A DNA stretch of 64,000 nt from Jaltomata sinuosa (Eukaryota > Streptophyta > Magnoliopsida > Solanales > Solanaceae). A program made the translations under genes and the position numbers. The stretch covers positions 27,133 to 91,132 of the forward strand of contig QJPP01000834.1 in the NCBI GenBank assembly GCA_003996215.1, in the 5' to 3' direction. Below, in pieces: positions 1 through 13,134 of this stretch (positions are counted from its first letter, which is position 1; the number at the start of each line of letters is the position of its first letter). Under the pieces are notes generated by a model that ran no database searches, was not told where the DNA came from, and saw only the letters and a program-made list of their open reading frames with translations.

Positions 1-41
1 CACATAAGAATAACACGCACAAATCGAAAAATAGTCACTAG

Positions 42-990
42 TCATGCCATGTCTTGTTGCAAACGAACTTGGTACCACTGAAGGGAACCAACATCTCCAT
101 CAATTTCAAGTTCACACACAGCTTTTACTAAGTATTCAACTGCATCATCAGTATCTTCAAATCTTGCAAGATCTGGTGGCAGTGTTTTGCCTGGCCAATT
201 TTCTAACCAACCCTTTAACCTGTCCCTTAATTCTTCCTCAGTAACAAACTCCTCTGACTTTCCTGGTTCCATTAGTACATAAGTGTCTGTCTCTATGTTT
301 GATCTTCTCCTTCTTGTAGCCAATGTCTGATTAATTTAGACAGAAAAAAGAGATAATACATAAATAGAAGTGAGGTTTTCGAGAATTTTTATACTATCAG
401 GTCATATTAAGGGTGTGTTTAGAAGTCACCGGGCTGCCCTTATTGACATTATGTTTGTTATATCTTTACCAAGAACTTCTAATTTAAATCGTACAAAATG
501 GCATATTTAAGTTGCTTAAAAATGGCTCAGAATATGTGATGCTTTAAATTGGTCAGAAAATTCACTATAATTTAACCAAGTTGATTCACAAGTTGTTGCA
601 TAATTGCATTTAGGAACTAAATTGTACTAATCATGCTCTTACTGTATGCGTGTAGGTTCAAATATGTTCTCATCAGTCTTCTAATTATGCTTGGTTTATA
701 AGTTCTGTGTAAAATAAGGGTGTCGTTTGCCCGATTAAGTAACGATAGGAACATGATTGGGTTAAACTATCAACGAAAGACAAATATTATGAATTTCACC
801 TACTTTAATCAGTTCTAATATATACAAAGGGGAAAGACAATGATACCTTTGTTCCATTGAGGTGGATGCGTCTACAAGTGACACTCTGGAAAAATGAAGA
901 ATTGAAGGACTGAAAAACTGGTTGCTGCCAATTACTTCTATGCAGAGTTTGAAGTGGATGTTGAACTCTCCATGTCTCTGTCCCTGCCAT
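42..990 (-). CDS. CRR7: Chlororespiratory reduction 7 (CRR7)-like chloroplast protein, two exons
   Basis: Exons are 990-847 and 326-42, giving 142 residues; the phase-0 intron has donor AAG|GTATCA and acceptor ATCAG|ACA. Exon 2 encodes the conserved core: an arginine run (RRRRS), TDTYVLMEPGKSEEFVTEEE, LKGWLENWPG, PPDLARFED and CELEIDGDVGSLQWYQVRL, the pattern of the CRR7/DUF3571 family shared by cyanobacteria and plants. In Arabidopsis CRR7 is a stromal protein needed to accumulate the NAD(P)H dehydrogenase-like complex of cyclic electron flow. Exon 1 (48 residues; S, R and Q-rich, no acidic run near its end) is a plausible transit peptide. The start is uncertain: the frame stays open 13 codons upstream of the ATG, and CAG|GGACAG beside that ATG looks like a splice acceptor, so a further 5' exon is possible. 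The family assignment is from recalled motifs; no search was run. Confidence 0.8.
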
Positions 991-2700
991 GAAATATAAG
1001 TAACAATTACTTAAAAAAAATTGTGTACTTCACTTCACTACAAGCTAAGGTCCTTTTTTTTGGGATGTTCACAAAGTTAGAATTATCTCAGATCATATAA
1101 CAAGATAATAACTCATTTCGTTAATCAAAATGGGATTCTAACACTTCAAACAATTTAAAATAAAGATTTAATATTGGGTAAATCAAGAATATATACCAAC
1201 GTGTCTTAACATTCAAGAAAATAAACCTTGGGTCTAACCCAACTCCAAAAGCTAACCAGGAGGGAAGATCGCACAAGAGACAATTAATGGCCTATACAAG
1301 ATTCTTCGTAAGTGGTGTCAACATTTGAAGAAGTGAACAGTTGAATAAATTGTTATAATAACAAGGATCATTTTTCATATTATACCCAATGTGTTATTAT
1401 AAATACATGTCTAGTGAAAAAGTTGACGAGTGATCAGTATCTCTGACACCGCTTGGGGCAAGGTATATCCATCTCTGGAAACAACAACCCATTTCCTAAA
1501 TCAATATGGACGTGTTCTAACTTGTTCCATAATACAAAATTATTCCACCATCAATAATGCAGAAAAAGAGTCTTTATTAATTAACTACATAAAAACAGGA
1601 AGAAGTGGTGCAAGGATTTCAGTGGGAACTTACCTATACAATTGTACGTTTTATTGCACCACAATTGTGCTTCCATGAGTTGATATTATTGATGTATAAC
1701 AGGCAAATTAAACAATAATGACTAGTTAACAACATATCAGAATGGCTGCATTTCTTAGATTTTTGATGACAATGGTGGTGGATAAGATGATGGTTTTCAG
1801 CCTCATCTATATATATCCATACTGTTCCTATATTTTCCCAATCAGTTATGTGTACAGGCTTGGGAAATTCTGGGCCGAGTATTTAATCCACATGAGACAA
1901 AGCCACAAACATTTACATTGGGGACATATAACAAAAATGGGGATTAAATTCACAAATAGCCACTTTTTGGCTCGTGTAATTGAATGTCATGGAGTTTTAA
2001 ATTTCAAATGTAAAACTCCAGAACATTATCCTGTAGTTAGTCACTCCGTGACATTGACTATTTTCCTAAGACATGACCAAAAAGTGGGCACTGGGGCCTT
2101 TTTCTACTAAGAAATGAGCTACAACTGATGCTAAGTCACTAATGGTCGGTTACATGAAAAAACGAAAAATTCAAAAACAAAATTGTTCTGCTAGACGAAA
2201 GTTGAGTTGAGGCTGGAAAAAGCAAAGATTCTTTGAAGTTGAAATGAAAAGAAATTTGGTGAAAGTAAAGTTGTATTTGAATAGTTATAGTTTTAAAAAG
2301 TTCACAAAAGTTAAAATTTTGTGACTGAAAGTTTAGAAAAAAAGAGTATTTGGAGTTGAACTACACTTTCAAATCACTATTTCTTCTTCCAAATACTTCT
2401 GAAACGAACTTCAATTCAATAGCATTGACAAGGGATGCCAAATGAGCGGGTGTCATTTTTATGGGCTAATTTTGCGACCCCTAACATGGAAAGATATTGT
2501 AACAAAAAATGGTTCTATTCAACTCAACTGGTTGCCCCGTCTTCTATGACAGTAATTATTTTGGGTGAATACCGGCACAAGAGACTTTTCAGCTGAAACA
2601 CATTCAAACTCTAGATTGCCAACGCACGACCCAAATTGCATGTATGATGACAATATGCATATATGCTTGAGTGTGCTATGTATGTGAATAAAAGAATAAC
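991..2700. other. Intergenic spacer, no gene seen
   Basis: This is the spacer between CRR7 (upstream of its visible 5' end) and the 3' end of the transporter gene. It is AT-rich with scattered short ORFs lacking coding character. The CRR7 promoter and possibly a missed first exon lie at its left end. The segment around 2200-2420 is A/G-rich then T/C-rich and may be a decayed fold-back element, but I could not define termini. Confidence 0.5.
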
Positions 2701-2908
2701 CGTTCGTTGAATGTCAATAGCCCTAAAATATTACAACATATGACCTTACAAGTGTTAATAGCACTAAGCACTTTGCAAAGTAATGCAACTCCTAGCAAAA
2801 TGGTGGGAGGGTGGTGTATACACAAGACCTGCTCTCTTCAATCCGTTTGATCTATAATCTGACAACTGAAACTGCACCAAAAATGACATTTCGAGAAACT
2901 TATAATGC

Positions 2909-5900
2909 TCACGATGAGAGGTTGCTTCGCCCAAGATGAGAGATCCTAGTTGATGGTATGAAAGGTGCTTCCTCATCCACTGTTGGATCTGAAGAACCAT
3001 TTTTTGGACTGTTTCCCCCATGCTCAGCATTATCATCTGGCAAGTACAGATCAGATGACTTCTTCTCCATCTTAAGCTCCTGTAGAAGGTAGAAGTACAG
3101 GTAAGGCATACTTCTAATAGTACAACAATCTTCCCAAGGAAAATCATATGAAAGTCGAATCTCTCACGATTAACAAAGACAGCAGTGTTGTCAAAGGGGA
3201 AAAGCTCTAAGAAGCACTCTAGGTCTATTGGGGCTCTTTAAGAGCAATTCAAGCGTGGGCTTTAGTAAAAAAGGTGCAACGAAGGAAAAAAATAAAATTA
3301 TATATGTAGTTCAAGAAAAAAAGTAACAAATGCATTTATAACGTTCTCCTTAACTAATACACTTACTTGCCAATTGTATTTGTTGTTTAGTATCGCTCTA
3401 TTCGAGATAGAACTCATGGGCAATGAGGTGCACGACTTAGTGCCTGGCCTACAGAAGTGCAGCTTAAGTGACACAAAGGGTCCTATCCGAGCTTTCTGAA
3501 CTTCAGGGCTTAAGCCCGCTTTAAATGATCCTTTTACAACACTGAAAGACAGTCAATTAAGCAATCATGTGACCTTTTTTTCTAATAATGGTGGTGTCCA
3601 GACCAAGGCACAAAATGTACCGTCAAATATTCAATAGTGCACCTCGACTGTTTCACCAGGTACTAGGTACATACTACCTCCCACTAATGCGTATACTGGA
3701 ACTCTGCGTACCAACATTTAGGCAGATAGGAAAGAAATCACCTAGTGTTTTTTTCTTTGCTGAAATTTGAACTCATATCTCACATAGTTTTCACCGACTA
3801 CATTGACCGCTATGCTACACCCTTGGATGCATGCGACTTAATCAGATATATTTCTTTTCAGGTTCTTTAATTTTTAATATGACGAACACTGCAAGCAATG
3901 GGGATAGAAAACCCACCCTTGACCCACACAAAAGGGAAAACAATAAGGCCTAAAAACAATAGAGCAAGCCAATAACAAGCTTGACCTCATCCAGGAAGGG
4001 GGGAAGTGGGCGAGGCAGAAGTATACTAAGCTTATCCATTGCTGGCATTAAGCGTTTGTACGCATCTGTTACATATGAAATATTCATAATGCAGATTTTC
4101 TCTAAGCAGCATCTGTATTGTAAACACAGTAGGATGATTACTGTATTATATTTCAGTTTTGATGCTTGAAACAAGAAACACCAACTCCCTCAGAAACAAA
4201 AGAAGCATCCAGATATGCTTATGTTCCTCTTGAAAAATCAGAAAACAAACCAGGAAAAAAATGAAATATAAAAACTGAAAAAGAAGCCATGGTCTGAAAG
4301 TCAGAACAAAATCTGACCTTAGCTGTCCGATCTATAAGAGTATCTACAGGAAGCTGCGATGCTCGTACGTCCTTGATCTTCAAGTAGTTATACATCACGA
4401 CACCACATAATGCTAAACAAAAACAAAATTTCATTAATATGGTGCTTGTTAGGATAAAGTTCCCATAAATATAGAATAGTAAGCTTACCTATGGCATAGC
4501 CTGTAATGTTAAGAGTGGTAATCGTTGACTCCGGAAAAATCAAAGTTGAAAGGGCAATTAATATCCAATCTTTCAAGACACCAGCCACTCGAATGGTCAC
4601 AGCACCAGTTCTACCAATCACTAAGAAAATTGAGAAATTCAAAGCAAGTGCACAAAGTGCATTTGAAAAGAAAATCCAAAAATTGAATTGGATCTGTGAG
4701 ACTTCCATTTCAGGCTTCTCCAGAAGATACCATGGGATAAAAAGAAAGACGAAGCTGCATAATAAAACATAAAATGATAAGACCTCAAAACAATATCACT
4801 TGCATGAGACTCTAGACAACAGAAGACTGACATTTGAAATACAGGAAATTACTCTTCACTCATTGCAAACACAGAGAGTGTTTGCCTTCGAAGGCAGTAG
4901 TTTATAGAAACTAGACCTCACTTTGGAGGAAAATGTAAGCAAATATGTAAAACAGCCATTGCATATCACAGCATACATATAAACTTTCTATCTCTACGTA
5001 CAGAGGAAACCATTCACATTACAGTTGCCAACACTGTCACAATCAAACTAGCAAGTAGATGTCCACCTTGTCAACATCAACAGCACTTTTTGGACTTCAT
5101 AAATGCCACGATATATTTATGCATGGTATGCAGGAACGATATATACACAGGACTACATATTAACAGAAACTTACAGATAATATCTCTTGTTTCTTAAGAG
5201 TACACTATACAAGTTGTGATATAAGAAACATAACCCTATTGTTGCAAGCCTATCCATCACAAAGGATGCAGCTCTAAAGTGAATAAAGCAATGTAAACCA
5301 TACCCTCTTAGAAATAAAGCAAGAAAATATTAGATGCCTTATTTCATCAAATATATGTCCTTCAAGTACAATCCCATGTAGACAATCAAAAACAGATGCA
5401 GAATAACAAAAAAGTTACGAGGACTACATATTTTAAGTAGAGTGACATGGTCACCCAGAAGGAGCACACACATGCTGTTGGAACCAGAGGATCTGTTAAA
5501 AGTTTTAACTTTGTCGTTGTTTATAAACACATATATCTACTTTGGCAACACAGCAGCAAACAACAGTTAATCATAAAATCCATCAATTCTCTATACCAAG
5601 TTTACTACCAACCACGGCGCAAGACCTTTCAACTTTGTTTACAATTGTTTATGCAGATTGTAACAAATGAATGTTCCAGTATAATGTCAAGGTTCAATGT
5701 CTGTGTTATATATGTCTACTGCAAAACTAAAATAAATAAATAAATAATGTATAGAAGTATCCTTCCTCTAACCACTAAAGCTTTTAGATATGTGATTCAC
5801 ATTTCAACAGACTTTAGGTGCAGTAGGATGATATGAAGGTATCAACAGTTACTGTAGTCGGGAGCAATCAAGAAGTTACTCCAACCCATTAAAAGATACC

Positions 5901-8900
5901 AATCAAAGGAAAGGTCCTATACCCTGCTGTCCTTTTCCCCCTAATTCAGAGTGTGTGGTGAACCTGGGGAAGGCTTGGAATCATTGATATCCAAAGTACT
6001 AACTCATCATAACCTGAACAAAACAAGGGCTTGACCAAATGTAAACAGATAAGTCAACCTTCGAAGATTGAAGAAGAATACCTGCACGGAGCTATGTAAT
6101 ATAAACTGGTGATAGGATTGAGTGTTAATCCCTTCTTCTGGAGAAGAACTTGAGTTAACACCAGCCTAAGAGCCTCAGCAAATATCCCAGTCACCTGGTA
6201 AACTGTACCCACTATGTTGAAATGAATTTCCCCATAGGAGGATATTACAACACCAATACTGACCAAAAACATGTTCAAGAATACATCGCATCTTAGTTTG
6301 TCAGTTCCACAAATAACAGCCATGACAAAGGTGGCCACCGGCACTGTCATTTCAATACAGAAAAAGCTACAGCCATTCAGTAGATTCCCAAGCACAGGAA
6401 TTTGTAACTAGAAAAGAGTACAGTATACAGACATACTCAGAGCTTTGAGCATCTGGATGAAGGCCACAGAAATGAATAGATATGCGGTGTTGCCAAACCT
6501 GTGAGCACAAAATATGCACCTTTCAGAGATAAATTATTTTAACCTCATAACCTCAACTCACTAACTGAACAGAAATCATCCGCAACTATAGTTCTCTCCT
6601 AGAAATTAAGAACCTCCGAGTGCGAGGACCAAGGAGACAAGGAAGTTAAAAATCAATTACACTGCCAGCCAAAGAACAAAAGATGGCAATTGCACAGGAT
6701 GATACTTTTTCTTTTCTTTTTGTCTTCTGGGGCAGGATACAATGGTTATGAAGAGTGATTTGCGGGGCAGGTAATGCAGTACATTTTTTGCCCGACACAT
6801 AATCATACATTTCTTTATCTTTTAAGAAAAATGCCTTGAAATTGGAAAGATTATTTGGGGGAGAAGATTTAGAAAAAATCAAAGAAAAATATCAAAATTA
6901 AAAAATAATTATTATTAAAAAAATAAGAAAAATTCATGCATTTTGTGTGTTCCCATATGGGCTTGCAGGGTCAGCAGAGGTGAGTAGAAAATTCTAATTG
7001 TGGTGGCAGGCGGGTGCAGGCAGGGAGCATGCATATTACCCGTCTAATAGCCATCTCCAGAAAAGCATTATGACCTTCAGATGGAGGTGTCCACCATTTT
7101 TATCATTACCCCGAGTTCTGCCCCAAGTATACTTTCATCTTTACTTTAGTACAGAAATAAGAAATGCCAAAGAAAGGATCATGAAGAAGCTAAAGAATCC
7201 ACCCACCAACATAAACAAGTAGAAAGGTGTAGGATAACTCTGAAGTCTGAAATCAACTATTACTATTCACATTTACCTGAAATATGAAATGCCTACATTT
7301 CTGGAAATAGTTATAAAAAAGAGCTAAAAAAAATACCAAAAAGAGGACTTCTGTGCCATCAGCAAAAGAGAATCACACAATAACAAGTATGAGTAGATTC
7401 ATTCCATTTGTATTGATAACAATTGAGCAGATACAAGCCTTTTCTATAACTGTGAATTATTAATGATACCATCCAAGAGATAGCCAGTACACTGCAAGTC
7501 TCATTTTTTTCTAAGTCACTCTCAGCAGGTAAAGCAGCTCAGCCATTTCAAGCCAAAGATTTAAAATCTCATTGTTCTTAATGTAGAACATTTCCACTAG
7601 TATGTGCATGCCCGTTGTTCTTGTTTTGTGGGCAAAACATGAAATGTGAGTTCAAGTAATGTCTAAAGGTAAGGAAACATCAATTTTAGGTTTGATCAGA
7701 CAATGAGAGAAACTGATCAGCCATGTAAAGGATGGAACTGCAGATACAAAAGCTTTCATAATTAGGGGAAATCTACAAGTAGTTCAGATTCTTGACCTCC
7801 ATTTCCACCAGACCAACCCAGGGTGAAATAGTGCTGTATTACGAATGGAAGATCAATAGTCAAAAGTGTCAAACTTTATAACAAAACCTTGTTAATAGCA
7901 CATTATATTAAGCTCTAGATGGATATGAAGAAAAACATAACAGAGTATGTCTAACAAGAATCTCTCCAATTTCAAACGAATAAATACCAACAAGTCACAA
8001 GTGATCATGAATGACAGAACCCGTAAGAAAAGCCAACAAGTATTCTAGCTCCTCAAAGTAGAGAGCTCACCAAAGACTTGCAGCAAAGAAAGCACTGATT
8101 GGAATAACACACGTTGCATATCTGCAAATTCGATAATAAATGGAGAAATGAGAATAAAGATAAGCTTTAAAGTAAAAGCAGTTCAAATCTGCAATTCTCA
8201 CATTTCAAGAGTCATCTTGACAGGTGACACAACCTGCAAAAGACAATCATGAATTAAAAGGGCAAGCTAGATGGTCCTTAGTACGAGAATCAAAGCACTA
8301 AGATCAGACATGAATATTAATTTGCCAATATAGACAAAGTAAAAAAATGAACCAAATTCAGAAGCTAAAGACGACCATAAACCCGTAATCCTTTTAGTAC
8401 ACAAACAGAGACCTAACAAATTCTCCATGGAAGTTCATCTGCACGGCCACAAGCATCTCTCCAAGGCCACAGGGCAGTGTTAAAAGAGGATAAATTTTCA
8501 CCAGCACAGTACTTCACTTCAACAAAGATTGAATTCATCAACAATGTTAAAGATCCTGATGAAGGGTGACTAGGGATGAGCCTCAAAATAGACCAATAAG
8601 CTCTCAGGTGTCTTCTTTCAAATTAACATACAGCTCTAGACTCTAATTCCATGAGTTACTTAGGTTTTGTTTTGATGAAAACTTACTTGTATAAGATTTA
8701 TATAGGACTACCAAACTGCCAATGGCGAGTAAAACAGTTGACAGGCCATAGATATACCTTTATCACCTAGATCCCTAAAAATAATTCAATGGAAATAGTT
8801 TTTTCCACTTGTCAAAGTATTTTTAACAAGCTGCTGACAAATATTATGAACCTTCTAATCGAAAGATACTACGCAAAGCACTTCTATCCTGGCAGGGCAA

Positions 8901-11314
8901 CAGAAATGCTTAACCTTAACTTTATACTCCCAACAGTCCTTTGTATTTGACATTTAAGGTTTTAGCACACGCCTTAAGAAAATTATTTAATAGCATTAAT
9001 CATAAGGGGTATTTGGATAAATTACCCTTATCTTCGAGTAATTAATGACTGCATGCCTTATTGGAGTAGTAAGGGCCCAATTGGAAGAAAAATAATTAAT
9101 GTCTTCTTGGTTTCCCGAAGTGACAAATATTTTGGACCAAATTCTTTTAGCCAAAGTGACAGATAAAAAGGACCTAAATGAGTATCTGATAACTACTTGA
9201 GAAATTACAGGTCAGCTAGCAGTTAAAGAAGCAAAAAAGTTATTTTTTTAATTATTTATAGATACAATAATATCGACGAGATAACAACATCAGAACAAAA
9301 TAACTATGTGACAAGATCCGAAGAAAATCTTGGACCTTTTAACACATGGATCATCTCAATTGTATACCATGCTAACCTACTGAAAGCAACCTGATTGAAA
9401 TGTAACTTATACCTAGCAATCGCAAAATAGCAAACATTTCGACAACAATGTCAACAATAATTAGAGTAGCAAGAAGTCATCATCCAGAAGAGTAAATATG
9501 AGAAAGAGTACTATAAAAATGTCAATGTAATCCAGTAATTCTTAACTACCATACCTTGAAGACACGGATAAGAAAGAAAGCCACTAAGCCTGAAAAGCCC
9601 ATATGTATCATGGTAAGCGTAATTGGGAAGGGGAAATTGAAATATTTTGGTGAAAGTACCCACTGCAAAAACATAAAATAAATGGCAGAACAAAAAACGT
9701 TAGTTTGTATTGATGATATTGGAAAGTAAAAGAATTGCACCTAAGTCATAGATTAAATGTATCCAATAGAAACTTCTCCGAAGCTTACAATGCACAAATA
9801 CAGACTGGTAAAAAAAGAAGAAACCCCACCCCCACCAAGACCGGTGCAACTTTTTTTCCGATGAAGTAAGATGTTTCATTTAAAAAGCATCAAGTAGATG
9901 CATAATTACAGGGGCATAACTACAAGTAGGCAAAAATACAAAAGAGAATTATAGGCCCCTATACATTAGTTCCCTCTAAATCTAGAGTACTAACGAAATC
10001 CAAAAACTGTGTAGGTAGAAGGCATCAAGTAGATGCCACGTTACTTGGAGTTGTGGTGGAGTAGAAGGCAAGATACATACAAATCAATCATTGGGATGTG
10101 TTTTGAACAAATGAAGTTTGTAAGACAAGCCCTGTTGTTGCACCCAGGGGTGTGGCCTAGTGGTCAATGAAGTGGGTTAAAGAACCATGAGGTCAGAGGT
10201 CAGAGGTCTGAGGTTCAAATCTCAGCGGAGACAAAAAACACTAGGTAATTCTTCTCATCTGTGCTAGCGTTTGTGGACATAGTTACCTGGTATCTATTGT
10301 TGGTGGGAGGTGGCAGGTATCCCGTGGATTTAGTCGAGGTGCATGAAAGTTGGCCCGCACACCACGATCAACAAAAAAAGACAAGCCCTCTTGTGTGCTC
10401 ACTCCTATAATGCATGATATTGGAAAAGCCAAGACACTAGTATGCTTATGCGGCAAGGGCGCAGTGGAGTGAGGAAGTGGTAATTGAAACATGTGCACCT
10501 TATTCTACAGGATCAATATAGCTTCATAGTTTATACATCACAAACAAACACTACAAAACAGTAGACCAAGAATTTTCTACCTTCTATTACCAAATGGGAC
10601 CATATCTGAATCAACAATACTCAGCGTCCACATCATTGGTTTTCAAATCTCCCTCATTATTTATTCGTTTCTTTTTTATTCCCAAAATGCCTCGTGTGAG
10701 AGCTTTGCTCGCACTGACATCGGTCTCAGATAATTTCTCAATTGAAAAACATCAGTTCCTCGTAAAGAATTTGCTCCTCCCTTCATGTTGTTTGGTTAGT
10801 TGAATGGAAAGTAATGAAACTTGTGCCCTCTCTGTTCAGTTAGGAATGGCTATGAAAGTTGATTTTGGACTAGCAGCAAATAGTTGCATTTTTTACTACC
10901 CTCCTTCTTTTGGCTTCCTAAGAATGTAAGTGACCCACTCCCTGGCCCCTAGTAAGTTTTCATTGGAAGCTCATGGCAATAAATGATAGCAGCTTGTCAC
11001 TTTGGTTGTTCTTCTCATGGCAATAAATGATAGCAGCTGAACCACAGTTTTAATCTAAATGTAGTTCTCTTTTTCCTTTTTTTATTTTATTTCTTCTATT
11101 TCTGAGGTTGCTTAAACACATTGAAGCTAGAGACTTTAACGTATTCCAACTGACAAAGAATGATCAATGATCCATGAATCTAATGAAGTTGAAGACAATC
11201 ATGAAATACTTGGAAAAAGGCACATACCTTGTTATACAAAATAACTCCTGATGAAAGCACAATATAGACAAAGAGATAAAAGTAAGTCAATAAAAGCTGT
11301 TTGCTGATCATCAT
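2909..11314 (-). CDS. KT-group nucleotide-sugar / triose-phosphate-translocator-like transporter, nine coding exons
   Basis: Coding exons, all with GT-AG borders, are 11314-11228, 9662-9555, 8233-8202, 8121-8071, 6498-6437, 6343-6082, 4754-4489, 4412-4318 and 3079-2909. They join in frame to 1134 nt (377 residues), close to the ~370 residues of Arabidopsis At1g48230/At3g17430-type probable sugar-phosphate/phosphate translocators. Diagnostic stretches in order are a hydrophobic N-terminus ending LYNK, WVLSPKYFNFPFPITLTMIH, VAFIQMLKAL, MAVICGTDK, VVISSYGEIHFNIVGTVYQV, LQKKGLTLNPITSLYYIAPC, FFSNALCALALNFSIF and VIGRTGAVTIRVAGVLKDW, then a hydrophilic C-terminal tail. The family (TPT/EamA fold, about ten membrane helices) works in the Golgi/endomembrane system; the substrate cannot be read from sequence. 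Two adjacent ATGs (11314, 11311) can start it; homologues suggest the second. Introns carry a hAT MITE and two SINEs. Confidence 0.88.
3183..3544. mobile_element. hAT-type MITE in intron 8 of the transporter gene
   Basis: The termini are inverted: it begins CAGTGTTGTCAAAGG and ends CCTTTTACAACACTG. It is flanked by a perfect 8-bp target duplication AAAGACAG (3175-3182 and 3545-3552), the length made by hAT transposases. At 362 bp with no ORF it is non-autonomous. It lies between coding exons 8 and 9 and does not touch splice sites. Confidence 0.85.
3574..3822 (-). mobile_element. tRNA-derived SINE (Solanaceae type) in intron 8
   Basis: Read on the minus strand it starts GGGTGTAGCATAGCGGTCAA (box A-like), has a box B-like GAGTTCAAATTTC (plus-strand 3762-3774), continues with AAACACTAGGTGATTTC, CAGTCGAGGTGC and GGACACCACC, and ends in an A tract (plus-strand T tract 3574-3580). 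The same landmarks occur in the SINE at 10134. Flanking duplications are no longer clear, so it is an older copy. It has the same orientation as the host gene. Confidence 0.8.
10134..10377 (+). mobile_element. tRNA-derived SINE (Solanaceae type) in intron 1
   Basis: It contains GGGGTGTGGCCTAGTGGTCAA (box A region), a box B-like GGTTCAAATCTC (10212-10223), AAACACTAGGTAATTC, GTTACCTGGTA, GGTGGGAGGTGGCAGGTA, TAGTCGAGGTGC and a short A-rich tail. A 12-bp direct repeat AAGACAAGCCCT (10122-10133 and 10378-10389) is the target duplication of an L1-type retrotransposition event. The intact TSD makes this the younger of the two intronic SINEs. It is antisense to the gene. Confidence 0.88.
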
Positions 11315-12463
11315 TGTAAGTCACTTGGTGATCCAAATGGCTCCACCTCCCTATATTACAATGAAATTCCCTCAAATCCAGAAATCAATCAACTCGGATC
11401 TAGGAGATTTGTGCAGGTACAAGGTGAAAATTCAGTTCAACGGCTGTATTCATTCCTTAAAGATGATTGTAATGCACCAGCCTTGTTTCTACATATGCCG
11501 TTATAGAAACATGGACTGATAAAATCTGGAGACATGTCAAATTACTAATATCAGAAGTAATCTTCATTTTCTAACGACACTATCGAAACAGCCTGATAAA
11601 TCAAAGCAAGCACCAAAACAGGTAAACTGGATTATATGGACTTTCAAAAAAGATGAATGTAATTGAAAATATAAATTTTAACGGCATGGAATTCCATGAA
11701 AAGGTAAAAAGCTTGCCGCAAGGCACACTACGAAACAACCTGTAATGGTCAATTTATAAATTTCCACACGCAGTCACCCAATGCATGCACGAGATATTAC
11801 AGATTACAAAATACAACTTGACAATCTATCAGATGCAAATTATAAGAATATCCGGCTAAGCCAGGGGACTCCATAAGAAGCTACTGTTTAGGGACAAACA
11901 TGGTTTAAGAAATAGGATTCTCAATTTGCCAATCTGCACCCTGCAGTTAGCGCAAAACTCACCAAAAGAACTTGCTATGAATCATTTAAAAAAACTCACA
12001 TTCTGCAAATTTTCTTTTACCTTATTGTAGAACTAACAGAATCGAACAAATTTTTAACTGGTAATATCTGGAAACAAAAGCAAGCAATAAATTAGCAGTC
12101 CTAAGTCCTCAACAATCAGTTTTTCCTTAATGTTGAATCAATTCAGAAACGAAAAGCCATATAAGCGAACTCAAAATAGTGCAAGCAGTAGCAACAAAAC
12201 TGAAAATTAAAAAAAAAACAATAATGAACGGCAAAACGAAACGAATATGTGAGCGAGCAAAACAAGCTACTATACTACGAATAATAACAATAATAATACA
12301 TAAAAAAAAAACACAAAAAGAAGATAGTGATGATACAAGGAACATCAGCACGAAATGACGAACAAGTTGATTAGCGCAAAAGGAGAAAATATACACATAA
12401 TATGTCTTATACACAGACGCGTTCAGGTAAAGGAGAAGGAAAATGAAGACTATGAATGCGTAC

Positions 12464-12660
12464 CAGTAATGGAAACAAGGAGAAAGAGCTGGAGATCTGT
12501 TTCCGGCGATTTTCGCCGTTCGATCTGATTTGGTTGATTGAATTTTCTCGATTGATGAGCCCTATCAACACGATTAGAGCTCCTTCGGTTAGTGCTACTG
12601 CCTACTTACAACAAAGAGATCGAGCAAAGTTCACAGTGAGTGTGTGACGTCGACAAGGAA
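12464..12660 (-). other. Probable 5' UTR exon and promoter-proximal region of the transporter gene
   Basis: On the minus strand this stretch is CT-rich and leader-like and ends at a good donor, ACTG|GTACGC (12464/12463), about 1.15 kb upstream of the first coding exon. An alternative donor GTT|GTAAGTAGG lies near 12608. A CRE/ABRE-like TGACGTCG core sits near 12646-12653. The 5' end is not defined by sequence and I see no convincing TATA box. Confidence 0.5.
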
Positions 12661-12861
12661 GAGGAAGGATACACACAGGATTAGGAGGAGGTGCAAGTAA
12701 CGACGAATGGGTCCTACAACAATTAATTACTGTCTGATTAATTAAGCGATACTAATAAAGGTGTACGTACCTACACATAACACATGTTAGGTAAATACAC
12801 GTCTCAGTATAGTTTTTTCTGTATTTTTACCTGTACATTAACCTCCAATCCTCTTCTATCT

Positions 12862-13134
12862 TACTCCCTTCGTTCACTTTTATTTCCCACTTTTTGATTT
12901 GACACACTAATTAAAAAATATGATAAGTAATTATTAACATGATTATTTTATTATAATACTCTTATTAATTGATAATTATTATTGTGTTTTAAAATTAATT
13001 TAGAGAATAAACAATTAATGCTAAGGATAAAACAGAAAAAAAAGTTTTCCTTCCTTAATATGTTAAAAATGACAAGTAAAAGTGAAAATTCAATTAAAAA
13101 AAATAAATGACAAATAATTCTAAACGGAGGAAGT
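12862..13134. mobile_element. Stowaway-like MITE
   Basis: It begins TA-CTCCCTTCGTTC and ends AAACGGAGGAAG-TA, an imperfect terminal inverted repeat of the CTCCCTCCGTTC type bordered by TA dinucleotides as in Tc1/mariner-derived Stowaway elements. The interior is AT-rich with no ORF. It lies just upstream of the transporter gene promoter. Confidence 0.75.

Noticed and set aside
1430..2110. Plus-strand ORFs of 82 and 122 codons between CRR7 and the transporter
   Set aside because: No recognisable domain, atypical composition, and no splice or promoter context.
9840..10070. LINE 3' end in intron 1, because of repeated GCATCAAGTAGATGC motifs
   Set aside because: Two motif copies and an A/T-rich tail-like stretch are suggestive, but no coding remnant or TSD could be shown.
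10134..10223. tRNA gene, from box A and box B-like sequence
   Set aside because: No cloverleaf with an anticodon arm could be drawn, and the TSD, 3' tail and second related copy identify a SINE.
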